From positions 5,058,904 to 5,122,903 of the forward strand of contig JANPWX010000449.1 of assembly GCA_024734555.1 (NCBI GenBank): a DNA stretch of 64,000 nucleotides. The letters are read 5' to 3'. This DNA is from Trochalopteron elliotii (taxonomy: Eukaryota > Chordata > Aves > Passeriformes > Leiothrichidae). Of the stretch, positions 10,682 to 24,930 are shown one piece after another. The position numbers and the translations under genes are program-made. The notes under the pieces were generated by a model that was not told the DNA's origin, did no database searches, and saw only the letters and a program-made list of their open reading frames with translations. Within the stretch, counting starts at the first letter, position 1, and every line of letters starts with the position of its first letter.

Positions 10682-13600
10682 CTGGAAAAACAACATGAGA
10701 TCCACGTCAGGCTGCCTCTCTTGTGCCACCAGTGGGAATGTCATTAGCACTCATTTACAAGCAACCCTTTCAAGTAAAGAATAATCCAAAGAAGAAAGAG
10801 TGAAGTGGAAGAAAACAGGCTCTTCTATTCCTCTAGCTTAAATCAGACGCAGTTAAAAGAAAGAAAAACAAAACGATTATTATCTTTTCACTAGAACTAT
10901 TTTCTTCTGTGCATGTTTGCTGGAGACTATGACAGTCAAAACAGAAATCTTGAACAGAACAGAATGGGATCATTCAGAGTTACTGCAATATCAGCCTTCT
11001 AATTACACAAATAAATACATTACAGAGGTTATTTTTGCCACCACTTCTAACACAGGCTTTAAAGTAATACCCGATTTTCCTCAAACTGGCAAGAAGAATA
11101 GTTAAGTGGAGTGAATGACTAAGTTACTTTTATCTCCTTCATATTCTTCTTCCAAACTCTTCAAGGTCTAAGGTCTTTCTCACCTTGTCAGACAGAGAGA
11201 TACTGAACTGGTGAGAATGCTGAAGACTGAGGCACCAATGTTTGGAAGATTTAAACTCCACTGTCCATTACCAGTGAAAAAAAGCACTCCTGAAGTCATG
11301 AATTGGGTAAACAGCCCTTCTCCATATAGATGAGGTCAGTACCTGCCCTCAGTGAAAGACAATGAGCAGGAAGTCTTGCTCACATGACAGCAAGCATGCT
11401 GTCAGCTTTCAATAAATAATAAACAACCTGTATCATTCTTGTGAGATGAGAGGTGAATTAGACATTTTGCATACAATTTTAGGAACAGAGCTAATGAAAC
11501 CTATTGTTCCATTGCTACTCTGCACATTTATTTAAAAATCACAAATTAACTGTGCACTGTGACCTCTTCTGTGGTACTTTCAATCATATGTAAAGGCCAG
11601 ATTAAACTGTAAGAAAAAGTATTAGCTTTTTCCTCTAAAAACACAGGGATAAGAGTATACATTAGAGAGGATGGAAAATACAACAGAAAAAAAACACAGT
11701 AAGAAAATAAAATTTGCTTTTGCAATATATGCAGTGAAAGCTGAAGTTATTGTTGGTTGTTTTCTTATTTTCATTCTTTCCTTTTCATTGCTTCCTTTCA
11801 CAAGGCTACATAGTTTTTTTATCACTCAGTGCTTCAGTGACAGACGAGGATTCTTCTGTACTATCTTAAGAGCTTTTTAAAAAACATGTGCTCCTACAAT
11901 AAAAAAGGTAGATATATTCTCACAAACACAGGTTAAACTACATAGAGGGTGTCAAAACCTGAAGTTTTCATTGGGTGGAAGAAAGTTGATGTAGGCTTTC
12001 TCAATAAACCTTTGAGATAAAGCACATGAAGAATGGCTTACAATAAAGCTCCACATCTGCTTATTATATAGTCCTCTACAAGAAAAGAGCCTGCAAACAC
12101 TGATGCTCTTGTCGTGAAGTATTCCTTAGTGTGCCTTATTATACCAAGAATACCAATTACATTGGTCCTATAGTACTTTTTAGAGAAATATGTTTACTTA
12201 AAAGTGTCTTTTCAATATTTTACTTCATTTGCAGATATGTTGTTCTGGTCTTTTCCTTACTGAGTTGAAAACTGTTGTGTTAACAGCTTAAGGCTCTTGC
12301 ATACAAAGGAAAAAAAAGTGTGATCAAATTATTAACAAGAAGGTACTTACTGGGGCACATCAACCTTTCACATTACCATTGCAGAAAAGAAAATCTGCCT
12401 AGACACCATAACTTAAAACAACAACAGTTACACAAATACAGTTATAGTTCCCAAGCTATATTTTACATGTAGCCCTTACCAGTGCTTTCTCAGAACAGCC
12501 ACCATTATATATTAATAATATCACAGAAAGTGAAAATTAGGTGACAACACTAGGATGCATTTTTGGTCTATCGTAACTCTGTTTACTCCTTTTAATATAT
12601 GTGTAGTACAAAATACACATTTATTAATGGAACATTTTTAATAAAACACATGCTCTTCATCTGTTACAATCGCACCTTTGTATTTCCTTTATTATTTGGC
12701 TAAAGGTAAAAGGGAAGTATGTAGCTGAACCTGAAAGTTCAGAGGCATTATGCACACAAATGGAAAGATGGGTCTCTAGAAACTATCACAAAGAGAAGAC
12801 AGCTGTGAAAAAACCAACCAGTAAATACCATTCCTCCAATAGTTAAGGAACAGTGAAGAGACTGACAAAAGCCAAAGACATTTCTAATGCATTTCTAAAG
12901 ACATTTCCATGATACTAGAAGGCACAACAGAAAAAGAAACATGAAGTGGTGGGAAAATACTGGGAGACCTGTGAGAGATCTTTTAGATAAAGAGGGACAA
13001 CTTGAACTGAGCGCAATGGAAAATGAGAAAAAAAGATTTAACAAATCTGATCTTTGCAAGAGCTGTGGGTAATAGTGAAGTGGAGAAAAGCCGATAAGTC
13101 AGAGGTGTAAAAGAAAAGCAGCCTGCATTGATGTAGATGTAATGTGAGAGGAAAGATATGGCTACACACAAAGCACAAGAAGCTTCCAAAACTTGTATAG
13201 AGAAAGTAGCAGTATTTGGATATTTCTTACTGGATAAGGCACAAAGAGCAGAAATGTCTAATATCTGAGTGACAGGAAGGGTAGTGATTTTGTTTAATAG
13301 CAATAAAGAAGATTCATAAGGAAAGATGAGGAGCACTGGCCATCACTTAACTGGGAAATGTGCCGGAAGTGGTATCAATGAGAGCTGGTAGTCCAGACCT
13401 GACTGCAAGAGGAAAGTCAAGAACAAACAGGAACAAGGATAAACAATACACAAACTGTTTTTTCTGTCTTTTTCTGAACTGAGCATTCTGTTACGGAGTA
13501 TTTCTGATGTCCCAAATCTTACAAATTTTGTATGTTACTTCTTTAAACCTCCTCATTGCCAAAGCATGATTTTCCTTTTTTACATCTAGAAGAGCTGGGG

Positions 13601-14216
13601 TTTTTACTTTGCTTAGTTTTGTTTCTTTTTTATTTGCTGTGCAGTTCAATTACATGCAATAGCCTGACTGTGTTCTTAGGCACCATACTGAAAACTGCAC
13701 TCTTACATCAAAATAAAGCCTATTCCAACCAAGATGAGAGTAAATACAACACTGAAAATTCACAACCCATCTACAACTGACTTTACGGGGAAGAGGCAAA
13801 AATATTTTAATAACAGTAAACAAATGCAGGGGCATGCCTGAAGTAAATTTCATCATTACTAATTTGTTTCTTAATAGCTTTTTCTGTTAATCAGTACTCC
13901 CACAATAAAAAAAAAAAATCCAGTCATTTTCATTATGGTCAAAGCTCTTGAGTTTTTTCTCTTTTGAAACCTTGTTGAAAAATGTACTCTCCTTCCTCTT
14001 TCCTTATTTTTCCACCTAATTTTCAAGGCAAAAATTAAAATACAAGTGGAAAGACAGTCTGAGAAGTAGCACTTGTCTACTCAAGAATGTTTTTTAAAAC
14101 CTCCTCAAATCTAATTTTTTTTTTACCAATATATGTCTGCATATTGATAACCAATAGAATACATTAACCTCATTTCCCTTCAGTCAAAACTGAGACATTG
14201 CATTACAAGATTTAAA

Positions 14217-14350
14217 AATAATTCCTTTATTAATTAGACCACAGGAAAATGGTTCAAACTGTAATGATTCATGAAAGGAAAATTAAGTGGGTTTTAAATT
14301 ATTCCTCAAGCTTCTTATGTATATGGTGCTGTGCAAAAATATTTGCAGTC
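14217..14350. repeat. Left arm (134 bases) of a near-perfect inverted repeat
   Basis: This arm is the reverse complement of 14481-14614 with one mismatch in 134 positions (TATAT here against ACATA there when read in the same sense). It starts AATAATTCCTTTATTAATTA and ends TTTGCAGTC. Pairing stops sharply at both outer and inner ends. No flanking direct repeat is evident, so this does not look like a transposon with terminal inverted repeats. Confidence 0.97.
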
Positions 14351-14480
14351 ATGCTTATGGGCTTACAAATCTATTTTAAAAAGCATAATTCATGTTTTAT
14401 TTAGAAGAAAAGAGAGTAACGGGCAACAACATGGAGAATTGCATAAGGGTTATTGTTACAAGGATTTCTGAGCTGAAAAG

Positions 14481-14614
14481 GACTGCAAATATTTTTGCAC
14501 AGCACCACATACATAAGAAGCTTGAGGAATAATTTAAAACCCACTTAATTTTCCTTTCATGAATCATTACAGTTTGAACCATTTTCCTGTGGTCTAATTA
14601 ATAAAGGAATTATT
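14481..14614. repeat. Right arm (134 bases) of the inverted repeat
   Basis: It begins GACTGCAAATATTTTTGCAC and ends AAGGAATTATT, complementary to 14217-14350. A 130-base spacer (14351-14480) separates the arms. In RNA made from the minus strand, which is the GUCY1A2 sense, the single mismatch would be a G-U pair, so the hairpin would be fully paired over 134 bp. Confidence 0.97.
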
Positions 14615-17292
14615 GAAATAAATTGAAAGGCAAAGTAGGAATAAGAGACTGTGGGTATATTTCTTTTTGTCTTCCAGAAAAGAGTAGTTGATACGAAAAC
14701 ATGCAAGCAGACTTTCCAACTCCCACTAAAGGTAACCATGTAACCTGTCTTCTGATAAACACGGGGCAAAAAACATTCTCATTTCCAAAGTTCTCTCTCT
14801 GCAACCAGTAATTTTTAGTTCAGGGATTTCCTCAGCCAAAAGAAATTCTTGTTGTAGAGAAAAGGTGTTTGATGTTCACAATGTTCTAATATGAACTACC
14901 ATAACATTTCAGTATGCATGCTTCCCACCACACAGACAGAAAGAAGGACCTTAATAAACAGTTCTCACACTCTGAAAAACACACTCCCATGCTAGAAAGA
15001 GAAGTCTCAGATTGCCTCACAGGTCAGCTGCATCCAGAAGGACACAAAAATCAATTTTCTCAGAACTGTCTGCCTTACACGGACACAGATGAAGGAGAGA
15101 GGGCAGCATGGGAAGTAGGTGACACAGCTGGGAAAGCAGCCACGGGCAGAAGTGATCGCCCATGCAGCCAACCTTTTCAAGCCTCACTAATGTGACTGAC
15201 TGACAGCTGCTCAAGACTTTGTGCTGCGCTGAGCAGAGCTCAGGGCTGACACATGGCAGTGGCTGTGTGAAAACAGTTCCAGGCACATGGATGGCCCAAG
15301 CCAGAAAAGCAATTAAATAAACTAGGAAGCATTCTGCTGGATCAGGACTTTTGGTATCGGCTTCAACAATGTACATTGCTATCTGTACAGTAACATTTCT
15401 TAGACAAAAGCACTCCTCACTTTCTGGCCTAACATACTGATTGATACTCTGTGTTTCAGTATGGACCTTCTCCTTTCTGTACGTGTAGTGTCCTTCAGAA
15501 AGGAGAAAGTCACCTCTTGCAGGGTGTCTTAGCTACTAGCCCATGACAAACAGCCAGATTCTTTCAAACAGAATCTGCCAAATGCTGTGTTTTCTGCCCT
15601 AGTATTTTCTAGCAGCTTCTACAACAGTGCTATCTCTAAATCTCAACATATGCCTTACACAGGGACATTTACTGGTAAAATGTCTTAATGTAAAATAGAG
15701 TCTCCAGAGCTCAGAGGTCTGAAATCAAGGCCACACACTGGTGAGTCAGTGTGCCTTTCTGCTCCTTCAAAGGACTCCAAGTTGATAGGACTGACAGCTA
15801 TGTCCTGGCATATGCTTTGGTGTGTGGGTTATCTGTATTCTTAGATAGATTTATAAATAGTGCCTTTCTGGAAAGGGACATATGACAGTACAGCTCACTA
15901 CAGAATTGTTGCCAAGGAACAGACCTGCTCAGAGGAAAATTTAGATCACTTGAATTTCACAAGGTGTTCCATAGAACTAAATTACGGGATATATTTCCCC
16001 CCTATTTGAACATCACTTGGAGAAATAAATACTTTTTTTCTGATCATAATTTCCTAGATTTTTTACTCAAATAATTATTCAACCCATCCGAAGCAAAAGA
16101 TACAGCAAATTACACAAGGACAATGAAAAATAAACTAAAAAAGAGTGAATGCCTTGGGGTCAATAAATCCATTTTAAATAATTATTGGGTAAAGCAATCG
16201 TGGTTTGTACTAAAGAGATGCAATTAAATTATACCCAATGTGATGCACACTGCATATATACATCCCTGGGCTATGATCTTGGCACACAGTCATTTTCTAC
16301 TGAATGTGGAAAAAGGAGCTATGAAGCATTTCTACATAAAGAAGCCCCAGACTTGAAGGATGAAATTATTTTTCTCTTTCCCTTGAAGTTCTTCCACTAT
16401 GATCTAAGCTAGCCCTGCTTTGAATAGTGGTTGGATCAGTTAACCTCCAGAGGTTCCTTGCAGCTTCCTTTATTTCACAACTCTGTATTTCATAACCTGT
16501 GCTGAAAAATTATACACCTGTGAGTCTCCATCAGCAGTATAAGGTAGAATTAGATTAAGTAAAAATGAAAACGAAGACAGACTAGTTTTGGGAGCTTATT
16601 AGTTTTAGCATCAAAGGAAAGTTTACACTGGAGCAAGTTATTTTTGAGCCAAATGGCTCATGTGGCCAATGGGGATCATGTGAATTCACTATGGCACTGC
16701 TCAGTGTCTAGGTTAGTAGAGGATTTGGGTCATCAGTAAGGAAACTTCTGACCTGAAATTATTTACTGGAGGGGGTTGTGAGTGGAGAAGTGAGTGTTAA
16801 ATGATGTAAATGAGAATTTTTAGAGCTGCTAAACAGAAAAATAAAACCTATATCCTTCCCCTAAGGTTCCCAAGGAGAAACATTAAAGTTAATGTGCTTC
16901 TTCATGAGCTGCTTCTCACTCACCAATAAAACATTGCATTTCATTGCTGATGGGGCATTTAATAAAAAACACCTTTTACTGTTTTCTTTAAATAGTAATT
17001 TCCACTGTAGGAATTTAATTACTATGATGAACCTGTGTGTTCAGGCACTTAAAAAAGAGCTAATCATTCACACAAGCCCACATAGCAGTGGAGAATTTTT
17101 CCCAGCCTCCCCTCCACTGACACCCAAAAAAGAAAAAAATTCATCAGAAAGTTCTCTTTGATCCCTAGTGTAGGAGGACATCTTTGTCTCACAGTGCCAT
17201 CATATGACATATACTGAATGGATTGGGTGATACTTTAACAAGGATAAATGACACATGCTCAAAATATTTAAAGGAACAAAAAAACTGTGTGC

Positions 17293-17319
<27 letters not shown>
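17293..17319. repeat. A27 homopolymer
   Basis: An uninterrupted run of 27 A. It could be the tail of a retroposed RNA, but nothing recognisable precedes it and no flanking direct repeat is clear. Confidence 0.9.
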
Positions 17320-17323
<4 letters not shown>

Positions 17324-18399
17324 GACCTAAGCGTTTTAACAGCAAGAATCAACCTTTGATAGTTTTGCTAATTTAGTAATTTAAGGTAAATTTCACCTAA
17401 TTGCAACCACCTAGAAGTTAACAGCTCATTTTTCTAGACTGCTGCTAGACACAGGAGGTAAGTAACCTCAGGGCTGCAGTTCTTCACATTCTAAAACTGG
17501 CACACAGGAGAGGCTGAATCAGTCACTCCTGAAGCTGTCTAACTCTCCTGGCGGAACAGAGAGGGACATTTAATGGTGACTTTAACCTGGACACCTCAAA
17601 AACAGACAGCTAAAGAAAGGTGAGATTAATCCAACTCTCAGCCTGACAAAGTTGACACACTTCTACCTTCCCTTAAAATAATCTACACTGTTGTGCATAA
17701 ATCATCAAAAATACTGGTGTTGATGGATAGGATCCCATCAGAAGATCATTCTGTTTGTAGAAGTGCAGAAATTTCTTCAGATGTTTTAATGTAATGGTCT
17801 TTGAATCTAGCCTGCAATCTTTGAAATTGTAAAATGAAATGACGTTTCAGTGGCAGAGCCATGCTTTGTTTTTTGACCCCACTACATGTTCTTATACACA
17901 GATGAAAGTCAGACTGATCGGCTTTGGGAAGAGCTTGGAACCAACCAAGAAGGATCATAGCAGCTTTTAAATAGAACCACTGATCTATAACAATCTTACA
18001 GTTTTACTACTAAAAGCAACCTTATCTAGCCTCTACAATAATGAGGTATCAGAGTCTTCCCAACAGCTTCCACACTATTAACAAAACCTAAACTGTTGCT
18101 GAGGTCATTTAAACCTCTACCACCAGAAGATAAGTTACTACTTTTTGCAGGACGAGGAGATACATTTTAAGTGTGTAGCTTCTACTGGATGCCCCAGCTT
18201 CTTGCAATCAGCACCAAGGCAGACATGATCAAGATAAAAAATTATTAAACTCCCTGCTTCATATGGACACTGTAGACATGAACAACAACAAAAAAATCAG
18301 TGGGTCAGGTTTTGAAAATGTACCTGTTCTTAAGTTGGAAAAAGCAGAGAGACCACTTCCTTCAGCACTTCTTAGTCTAACAAATAATACAGCCAATTA

Positions 18400-18540
18400 A
18401 ATTGTTCAAGAAATGACTGGATATGGCACTTCATGCTATGGTCTAGTTGACAAGGTGGTGGTCAGCCAAAGGCTGGTTGGACTCAACAATTCAAGAGGTC
18501 TTTTCCAACATAAATGATTCTGTGTGATTCTGTGACTGTG
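18400..18540 (+). mobile_element. CR1 LINE 3'-end fragment
   Basis: It carries the typical CR1 3' UTR order: TTCAAGAAATGACTGGA, TGGCACTTCATGCTATGGT, GGTTGGACTCAA, GGTCTTTTCCAACATAAATG and a terminal GATTCTGTGTGATTCTGTGA. Severe 5' truncation is usual for this family. It lies antisense to GUCY1A2. Confidence 0.9.
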
Positions 18541-21500
18541 ATATAGACAAATAACTGAGACAAGACAATATATGCCCTCTTTTGAAACAGTAAATCAAGG
18601 AATGACCACATGAAAAATGAAAGGCTAAGAAAACCCCAAGCTGTGCAAAGAATCCATAGAACTGCAGGCTGTAATAGCTAAAAAATAGTTTGCTTCCTTG
18701 TGAAGAAACTTAAGGCACTGCTGCCATTGTAGAGACTTGAATACTAAATGTGCAACATAACAGCTCTTTCTCATGCTCAAATAAAAGATAAAATAGTCTG
18801 TAAAGTAAAGAAAGTTTCCATATGACAGCTGGGACATACAGATACTTTATACCTTATAGGTTCCAATGTTTGAACAGCTCACTGCATTAGATAATCTTTA
18901 AGCACCTCACTCTAAAATGATAATGCTGCAGTGTTCCTTTGCTAGTTCACCAGTTTGACTTTAAAACTGCAATTTCTATAGACTGAACACAAGACAGTGT
19001 AAGATGATGACAATGATTTTTGCAAAATTTACCCAACTCTTATGCCTGGAGCAAGTCTCCACAGCTGGCCATGGTGATTGCATACAAAGGGAAATGAGGC
19101 TCTGTGACTGCATGGATCCCATAAACAAGAAACTAAAAGACTTCACCTTGGCTATAATTGGGAAGGGGTTTATTAGTACTCCTTACTGGCCTTTGTACTT
19201 CACCATCACAAAGCTGCAGATCTCTGCAGGGAAAGTGAATTTCCTCCTCAGTGAGTTCAAAATACACATTCACATAAAATGATTTTTATGAAGTCTTTCA
19301 GACAGGCAAATCCAGAGAGTTGTGAATAACTACTTCATACAACAAAGGGAATTAGCACAAAGAGAAAGGCAGCTGGTTTGCACTGAACTGAGGATTTTAG
19401 CAGATTATTTAAGCATTTAGTGAGTCTCCTGATTCCTGTACAGACAGCACTTTAGCAAGTCAATCAAACTCTTGACACAAAAAGCAAATCGGAACAAAAG
19501 CTAGGATCAGAACTCAGAATGCTGTTACCTTCACTGAAAATCTAGGTTAAAAAAAGGAAATTTGTAAATAAAATGGTTAATGAAACTAATGAAAAATCAC
19601 TCTGCAACTCATACAAAACGTACCATTTTCTATTCCAAGATTTAAGGTGGAAATCTACAAGCAATATCTGACTGTTATCAAACATCAGATGCACCATGAA
19701 TAGAAATGAGATACTATTTCACTGTTTGCTTAAATTGCTTCAGAGAAAATTCTTAACTGCACCACAATTTTAAGAAGATGATTCAGGATAAATTTGAATG
19801 TTCTGGTGTTTTCATGGCTAGAGAGATTCTGATCTTATTTTCAAAAAATTAGCAAATGAAGGCGGTGATGTCAGAAATATGAAAAAATCCAGAGATTAAT
19901 TGCTCTCAGATGAAAGTGAATCACTTATGGGAAGGAAAGATTTCAATGTTCAGTCTAATGACTTTCCGTCATTTCATTCAATGATCTCTCCCACTGTGTC
20001 TCTCACTCATCCCCCTCTCAGAGACACACTGACAAAGAACAAAGCATGGCAACACATATAGTCAGTTTTGGCTTGTAAATTCTGTAAAAAAAAGCAATCT
20101 TAGTGCATATATTATAATAATTCCTTTTATGTAGGTTATGCACTTTGCAATTGCAAAAATTCAAACGTTAATATACTAAGCCAAGATTATCTCTGCCCAT
20201 CTTCACCAGCTTTTATCAACTAATTTCCATTTCTACATAACCCACAAACATAGAGACAAAAATTTAAGCGCACTTATGCTATTATTTGTGTGAGTTAAAC
20301 CAGAAAAGAAGGAGACTTTAATTCTCAGTTATCCTTGTATGTTCTTTTGAAAATGAAAAACTAATCTAGTTTGGGAGGCAGCAGAAGATGATTGTATGGC
20401 GTATCTGTAACTTCCTTGTCTGTCACTGCTCTCCAGCCAACCTTTAATGACCCTAACTGGGTGCATTTGGCTGCTGAATGGCACACACCCCCAGCCCTGG
20501 ATTTTGTTTGTCCAGCATTCTCATTGCTTGCTTCTTTCCTGCTCTTCCTCCTATCTGATCATGCTTTATTTGAAACTTTTCCAGTCAAATTCTTCAACCA
20601 AGAAGTGGGTGAAGAATCTCTCTTGTTGCAACCTTTGCTGACAAGTCCTTTAGCTCTTAGACCTGTTCTTTACTCCTTTCCTCCCACATGCATGCAAGAT
20701 ATGTTTCCTTGAAAAGAATTCCTTTATTTTCTGGTGCCTTGTTCTTAATAAGTGGGTCTCTGAAAGGAAGGTAAGTGTGAAGATTAAATCATGACAATTG
20801 GATAATTTTTATTTGCACCTAACTTGAGTTGAAATTTGTGGATAAATGAAATAAAGTAGATGAAATTTCACCCAGAGTTGTGTGTAATAAATAAAATTCA
20901 GCCTAACTTATTTTTATTTATTGTATTTGTTAATGTTCTGCAATAAACAACAACAATGCAAATCAATGGATCCCACAAACTGAATGCATCTAGAAATATA
21001 CTCTGAACTAAAAATACACTCAAATTCTGAGTGAAGACCAAAATGAACTTGAAATAGCATGCAATCCTGCCACATGAAAGAAGTAATCTGGGGTTATGAA
21101 CATCATCTGATACCTACACTTCCTTCCTACAGGATTCTAGTCAACTTCACCAAGCCTATTAAGTTAAAACCTAGGTACTGTCAACAGGTGTGATTTCTGA
21201 AAAGACTGAGAATCTCTTCAGAAAGGATTTCATTAGAGGGAAACTAAAAATTTGTAAATACTTACAGCTTGGTTAATTACTACTCAATAGGGAAAGCATG
21301 ACCATCATCTACAAGTATGTGTGAGATGTTAATATCAAAGAGGGACATATGAGGACACCATTAGAAATAATACAATTTAAATGAAGACATAGGTGAATAT
21401 CCAGCTTATCTAAGCCTAAATTGACTGTACTGTAGTGACAGGTTTCTGAGTTAGACATGCTAAGTTACATCACTTCATTATGGCACTACTGAAACACTGA

Positions 21501-22448
21501 AAACATATTGTGAGGATGTTGATAGGAAGATGGACAGGATGCATTAACATATGTGTGTCTTTTTTAACTCTATCATCATACTGCATTGAAGGACAACTAA
21601 TTAAAAAGAGGTATTACATTTGAGGGTTTCAAATGACTGCTGCAAAGTCTGTTCTCCTGTCATCCTCAAGAACAGATGGGGTGGGAGAAACAATATTTTA
21701 ATGTCCTGAAACCACTTAAAGAAACAGAATTTTGAATTTCAGTTCAAAGAGAAATTAAATGTACCTTGATTCACATTGTCTTCAGAATTTCACTAAAACT
21801 AAAATAAAGACAGCAGCTGTGTTGAACCAATTTTACTTATGCTATAAACTCAGACATTTTACTTCCTTTTATGTAACAATCACACGATGATCAATGATCA
21901 ATGGCAATAAACACTTCGCAGTATCAAGCACATACCATGAATAGCAAAACAGTGTAAGCTTGACAGAAAACATACATTTTTAGACAGTCATCCTTTCATG
22001 ATGGACTGTCAGTTTTGTTAATTCACAGTAGTCATACCTAGTCATGTTATTTTGGCATTGGTCTGTTCCTCATTGCAGATGATCACAGCTAAGCTTCCTG
22101 TGGATAACTATCAAAACAAACTCTTTCACAGGAAATACTTTGGCAGTTGTACATTTAGCCTCCATGAGAATGACAGGAAGAATCACCTCACTAAAGGGCA
22201 GAAACCTCCAAAGTACAACATAGCTACATTCTACATGGTTTCAAAGCACATGCCTCAGCTGCCCCTATTTACTCTACATTGCTTCACTTTACAAAATGGT
22301 TTGTTCTCCATGAACTAGAACCCTGTTGCAGGAAATTAAAGCAGTAGCTCTTCTCGAGATGAGAAGAGCTCTCTCTAACAAAGTTACGAGAAACTCTTTC
22401 AGGCATATCAGGATGTAAATAAACATTTGATCTTTCAGATATGTGGAA

Positions 22449-22478
22449 GCATTTAGTATGGTAGAGGCATTTAGTATG
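22449..22478. repeat. Short direct repeat, period 18
   Basis: GCATTTAGTATG occurs at 22449-22460 and 22467-22478, probably a small slippage duplication. Confidence 0.85.
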
Positions 22479-24902
22479 AGGAATGAAACCACACCAAGTA
22501 AAAATCTCAAAATACAATAAGCACAGATGCAAGGGCCTCAGCACAAACTCCATCAATCCACCAATCCTTTTCTGTTGCACTGATCTACTTGAAGAGCTGG
22601 CACACTTATTGTGTCATGAGTGACAGAGGCAACAGCAAAACTAAATATGTTACATTGGCCTTTCAAATCTGTGATCGTGAATTTCAAAATTTAGGTGCTA
22701 ATCAGTGACTGACATTCTATAACAATAAATACATTACCAAGTAAAAAAGTTATGGTTCCATTAGAAATGTTCAGCACTGAAATGTAAAATGAAAACAAGG
22801 TCATCTGTAATTAGAGTGGTAAGGCTCACAAAATTAAGAGATCCATTTACATTAAAATGCTGTAGATGATCCTTGAATGAAATTAGTCAAAACATACTTA
22901 AGATTTCTCATTGCAAAAATGTTTTAATCCCAGAAGCTTCCCACTTTAAGGGTTTGGCTTCATACACTTCAAAGCTGTAGCATGTTAAATTCCAATTACT
23001 TGATAAAAGGTAGGCAGTGTGTGTACGAAAGATACTTGCAACAAAAGACTGCATTATGGTGCGTCTCAAAGCTCGTTATAAAACAGCTACCACAGTGGAC
23101 TGTGTCTGACAAATCACCACAATTTTTCTTCATTTAGTGTTACTTAGAAATTGATCTTGGTTTGTAAGCAAATTCAGAGAAACCTAATTTAGTTCTAGTG
23201 ATCCCCATGGGATAGATGAATAATGTTCAGACTACACGTTCCACAGACACCATTCCCTATTGCAGAATTGTGGGAAGAGTAACAAAAACTCTTTTCCTTT
23301 TCTCTGAAATAAATTAATTATTTTTCTATAGAAATAAATAGAAGCTTTCTTCAAATCAGAAACCATTCAAATTCATGCAACTGAAAAACATGCAAATTTG
23401 AGCAAAGAGAAGCAGATCTTCTCCTGCATTTTATTAATGTCTGTCTAAATCATAGAACAGTGTATCTCAACAGGCATGCTGACTTTTTTACAAATTATGC
23501 TTATGTGTGAAGAACCTGCTAACAAGGAAGTACACTTTCACATTAATCACGAGAAAATGCTGCCAAGCAAACAAAAGTTCTTTGTATCTCTAATTTCTGC
23601 CACACTGAGAAAGGCTATTTTTAAATTTGAAATACCTTTAAAGCTATTACCTGCACTGTACACTTCAGTGAGGCACACAGACTCCAAGCTCTTTCAAGAT
23701 AAGCTTGTCCAGCTCTGACCTGATATCTGAGCCATAGAAACACAGCACTGCTGCTGGGTCAGTCCAAGGAGGACTGTCCTGACACAAACCATGGCAGTGC
23801 TCATAAAACATCATCAGAACATGACAAACGAAGACTAATAGCTTTCCAGCCTTCCTTGCTTCCAACCAGCTCTGAGTCTTCTGAAGTAAAAATATATCAC
23901 TTTCTCCTGAGTTCCATGTTCTGTAATGCCCTCACTAGACTGCTACGGCTGCTTGAACTAACTGGAACAAACCTGAGCAGGTAGCTCTGATATTTGCCTG
24001 TCCCTTAGTTCCAGTGTATTTCTGGTCATCTTTCTTTGCAGCAGATTTTTCAAAGCTATGCATTGAGTGGACTCCTCAAATGTTCATGGGACTGAAGGGA
24101 GGCTTTGTTGTAACCTTCAGGCACTAACTGATGGTAGCTTACTTAACTACAGCTCCTCTTCCCTTGGTCTGCCCTCCTGGCTGTAAATATATGGTGACAA
24201 TAAACCGGACCTCTAACTCCACAGTAAGAGTCCCTTTTTCCCCTCTACATATCCTTGACTTTATTTAAATGAAGTAATTCATTACACAATTAGCATACAA
24301 TGAATTTTTAAATATTTTTCCTAAGAATAGAATAAGCTCTGCTCAGCCTGGAGACATCTGGAAACCTTCCCCAAAATTGATTTCTAAAAGTAACAGTTTT
24401 GAAAATGTGCCATTTCTGTGGAGGTCACAAGTGGTGCTTCTGACATCACCTCAGTGCAGTCCTAGAGAGATTAAAACAGAAGGTACCATCACAGCACATG
24501 ATTTAGCTCACTGCTTTTCCACCCAGTTAGCCCTGTGCTGACACCCACAGCTGACAGCATGCTGCAGCAGATCTGGATTACACACAGAGCAGTGCTCAAA
24601 CCTTGTCAGTGAACTCCCACTGACTCAAAAGATACCGGGAAAAGGATTTGGGTCAAAGGCAGTGTAGGACAGCAGAGGGCAATGCAAGCTGGTGAGTGGA
24701 CAGTATGCTATGGGATGCTTAGGATGCCTGGGTTTGAGGAGAACAGCAATTGGGAAGGGAAGAGGGACCTGTGGCAGTTCAAACTATGACACAAGACAAA
24801 ACACAGGCCTTCTTCCAGGCATTCATGGCAAAGACAACTATACTGTTTATCCATACTAAGCCACAGTGATCTTAAATGCTGTAGCTCCAAATCCTAAAGG
24901 CC

Positions 24903-24930
24903 ACCACATGGAGCATAACCACATGGAGCA
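24903..24930. repeat. Short direct repeat, period 15
   Basis: ACCACATGGAGCA occurs twice (24903-24915 and 24918-24930), a small tandem duplication. Confidence 0.85.

Noticed and set aside
14217..14614. Reading the inverted repeat as a MITE with terminal inverted repeats
   Set aside because: No target-site duplication or known terminal motif flanks the 398-base unit.
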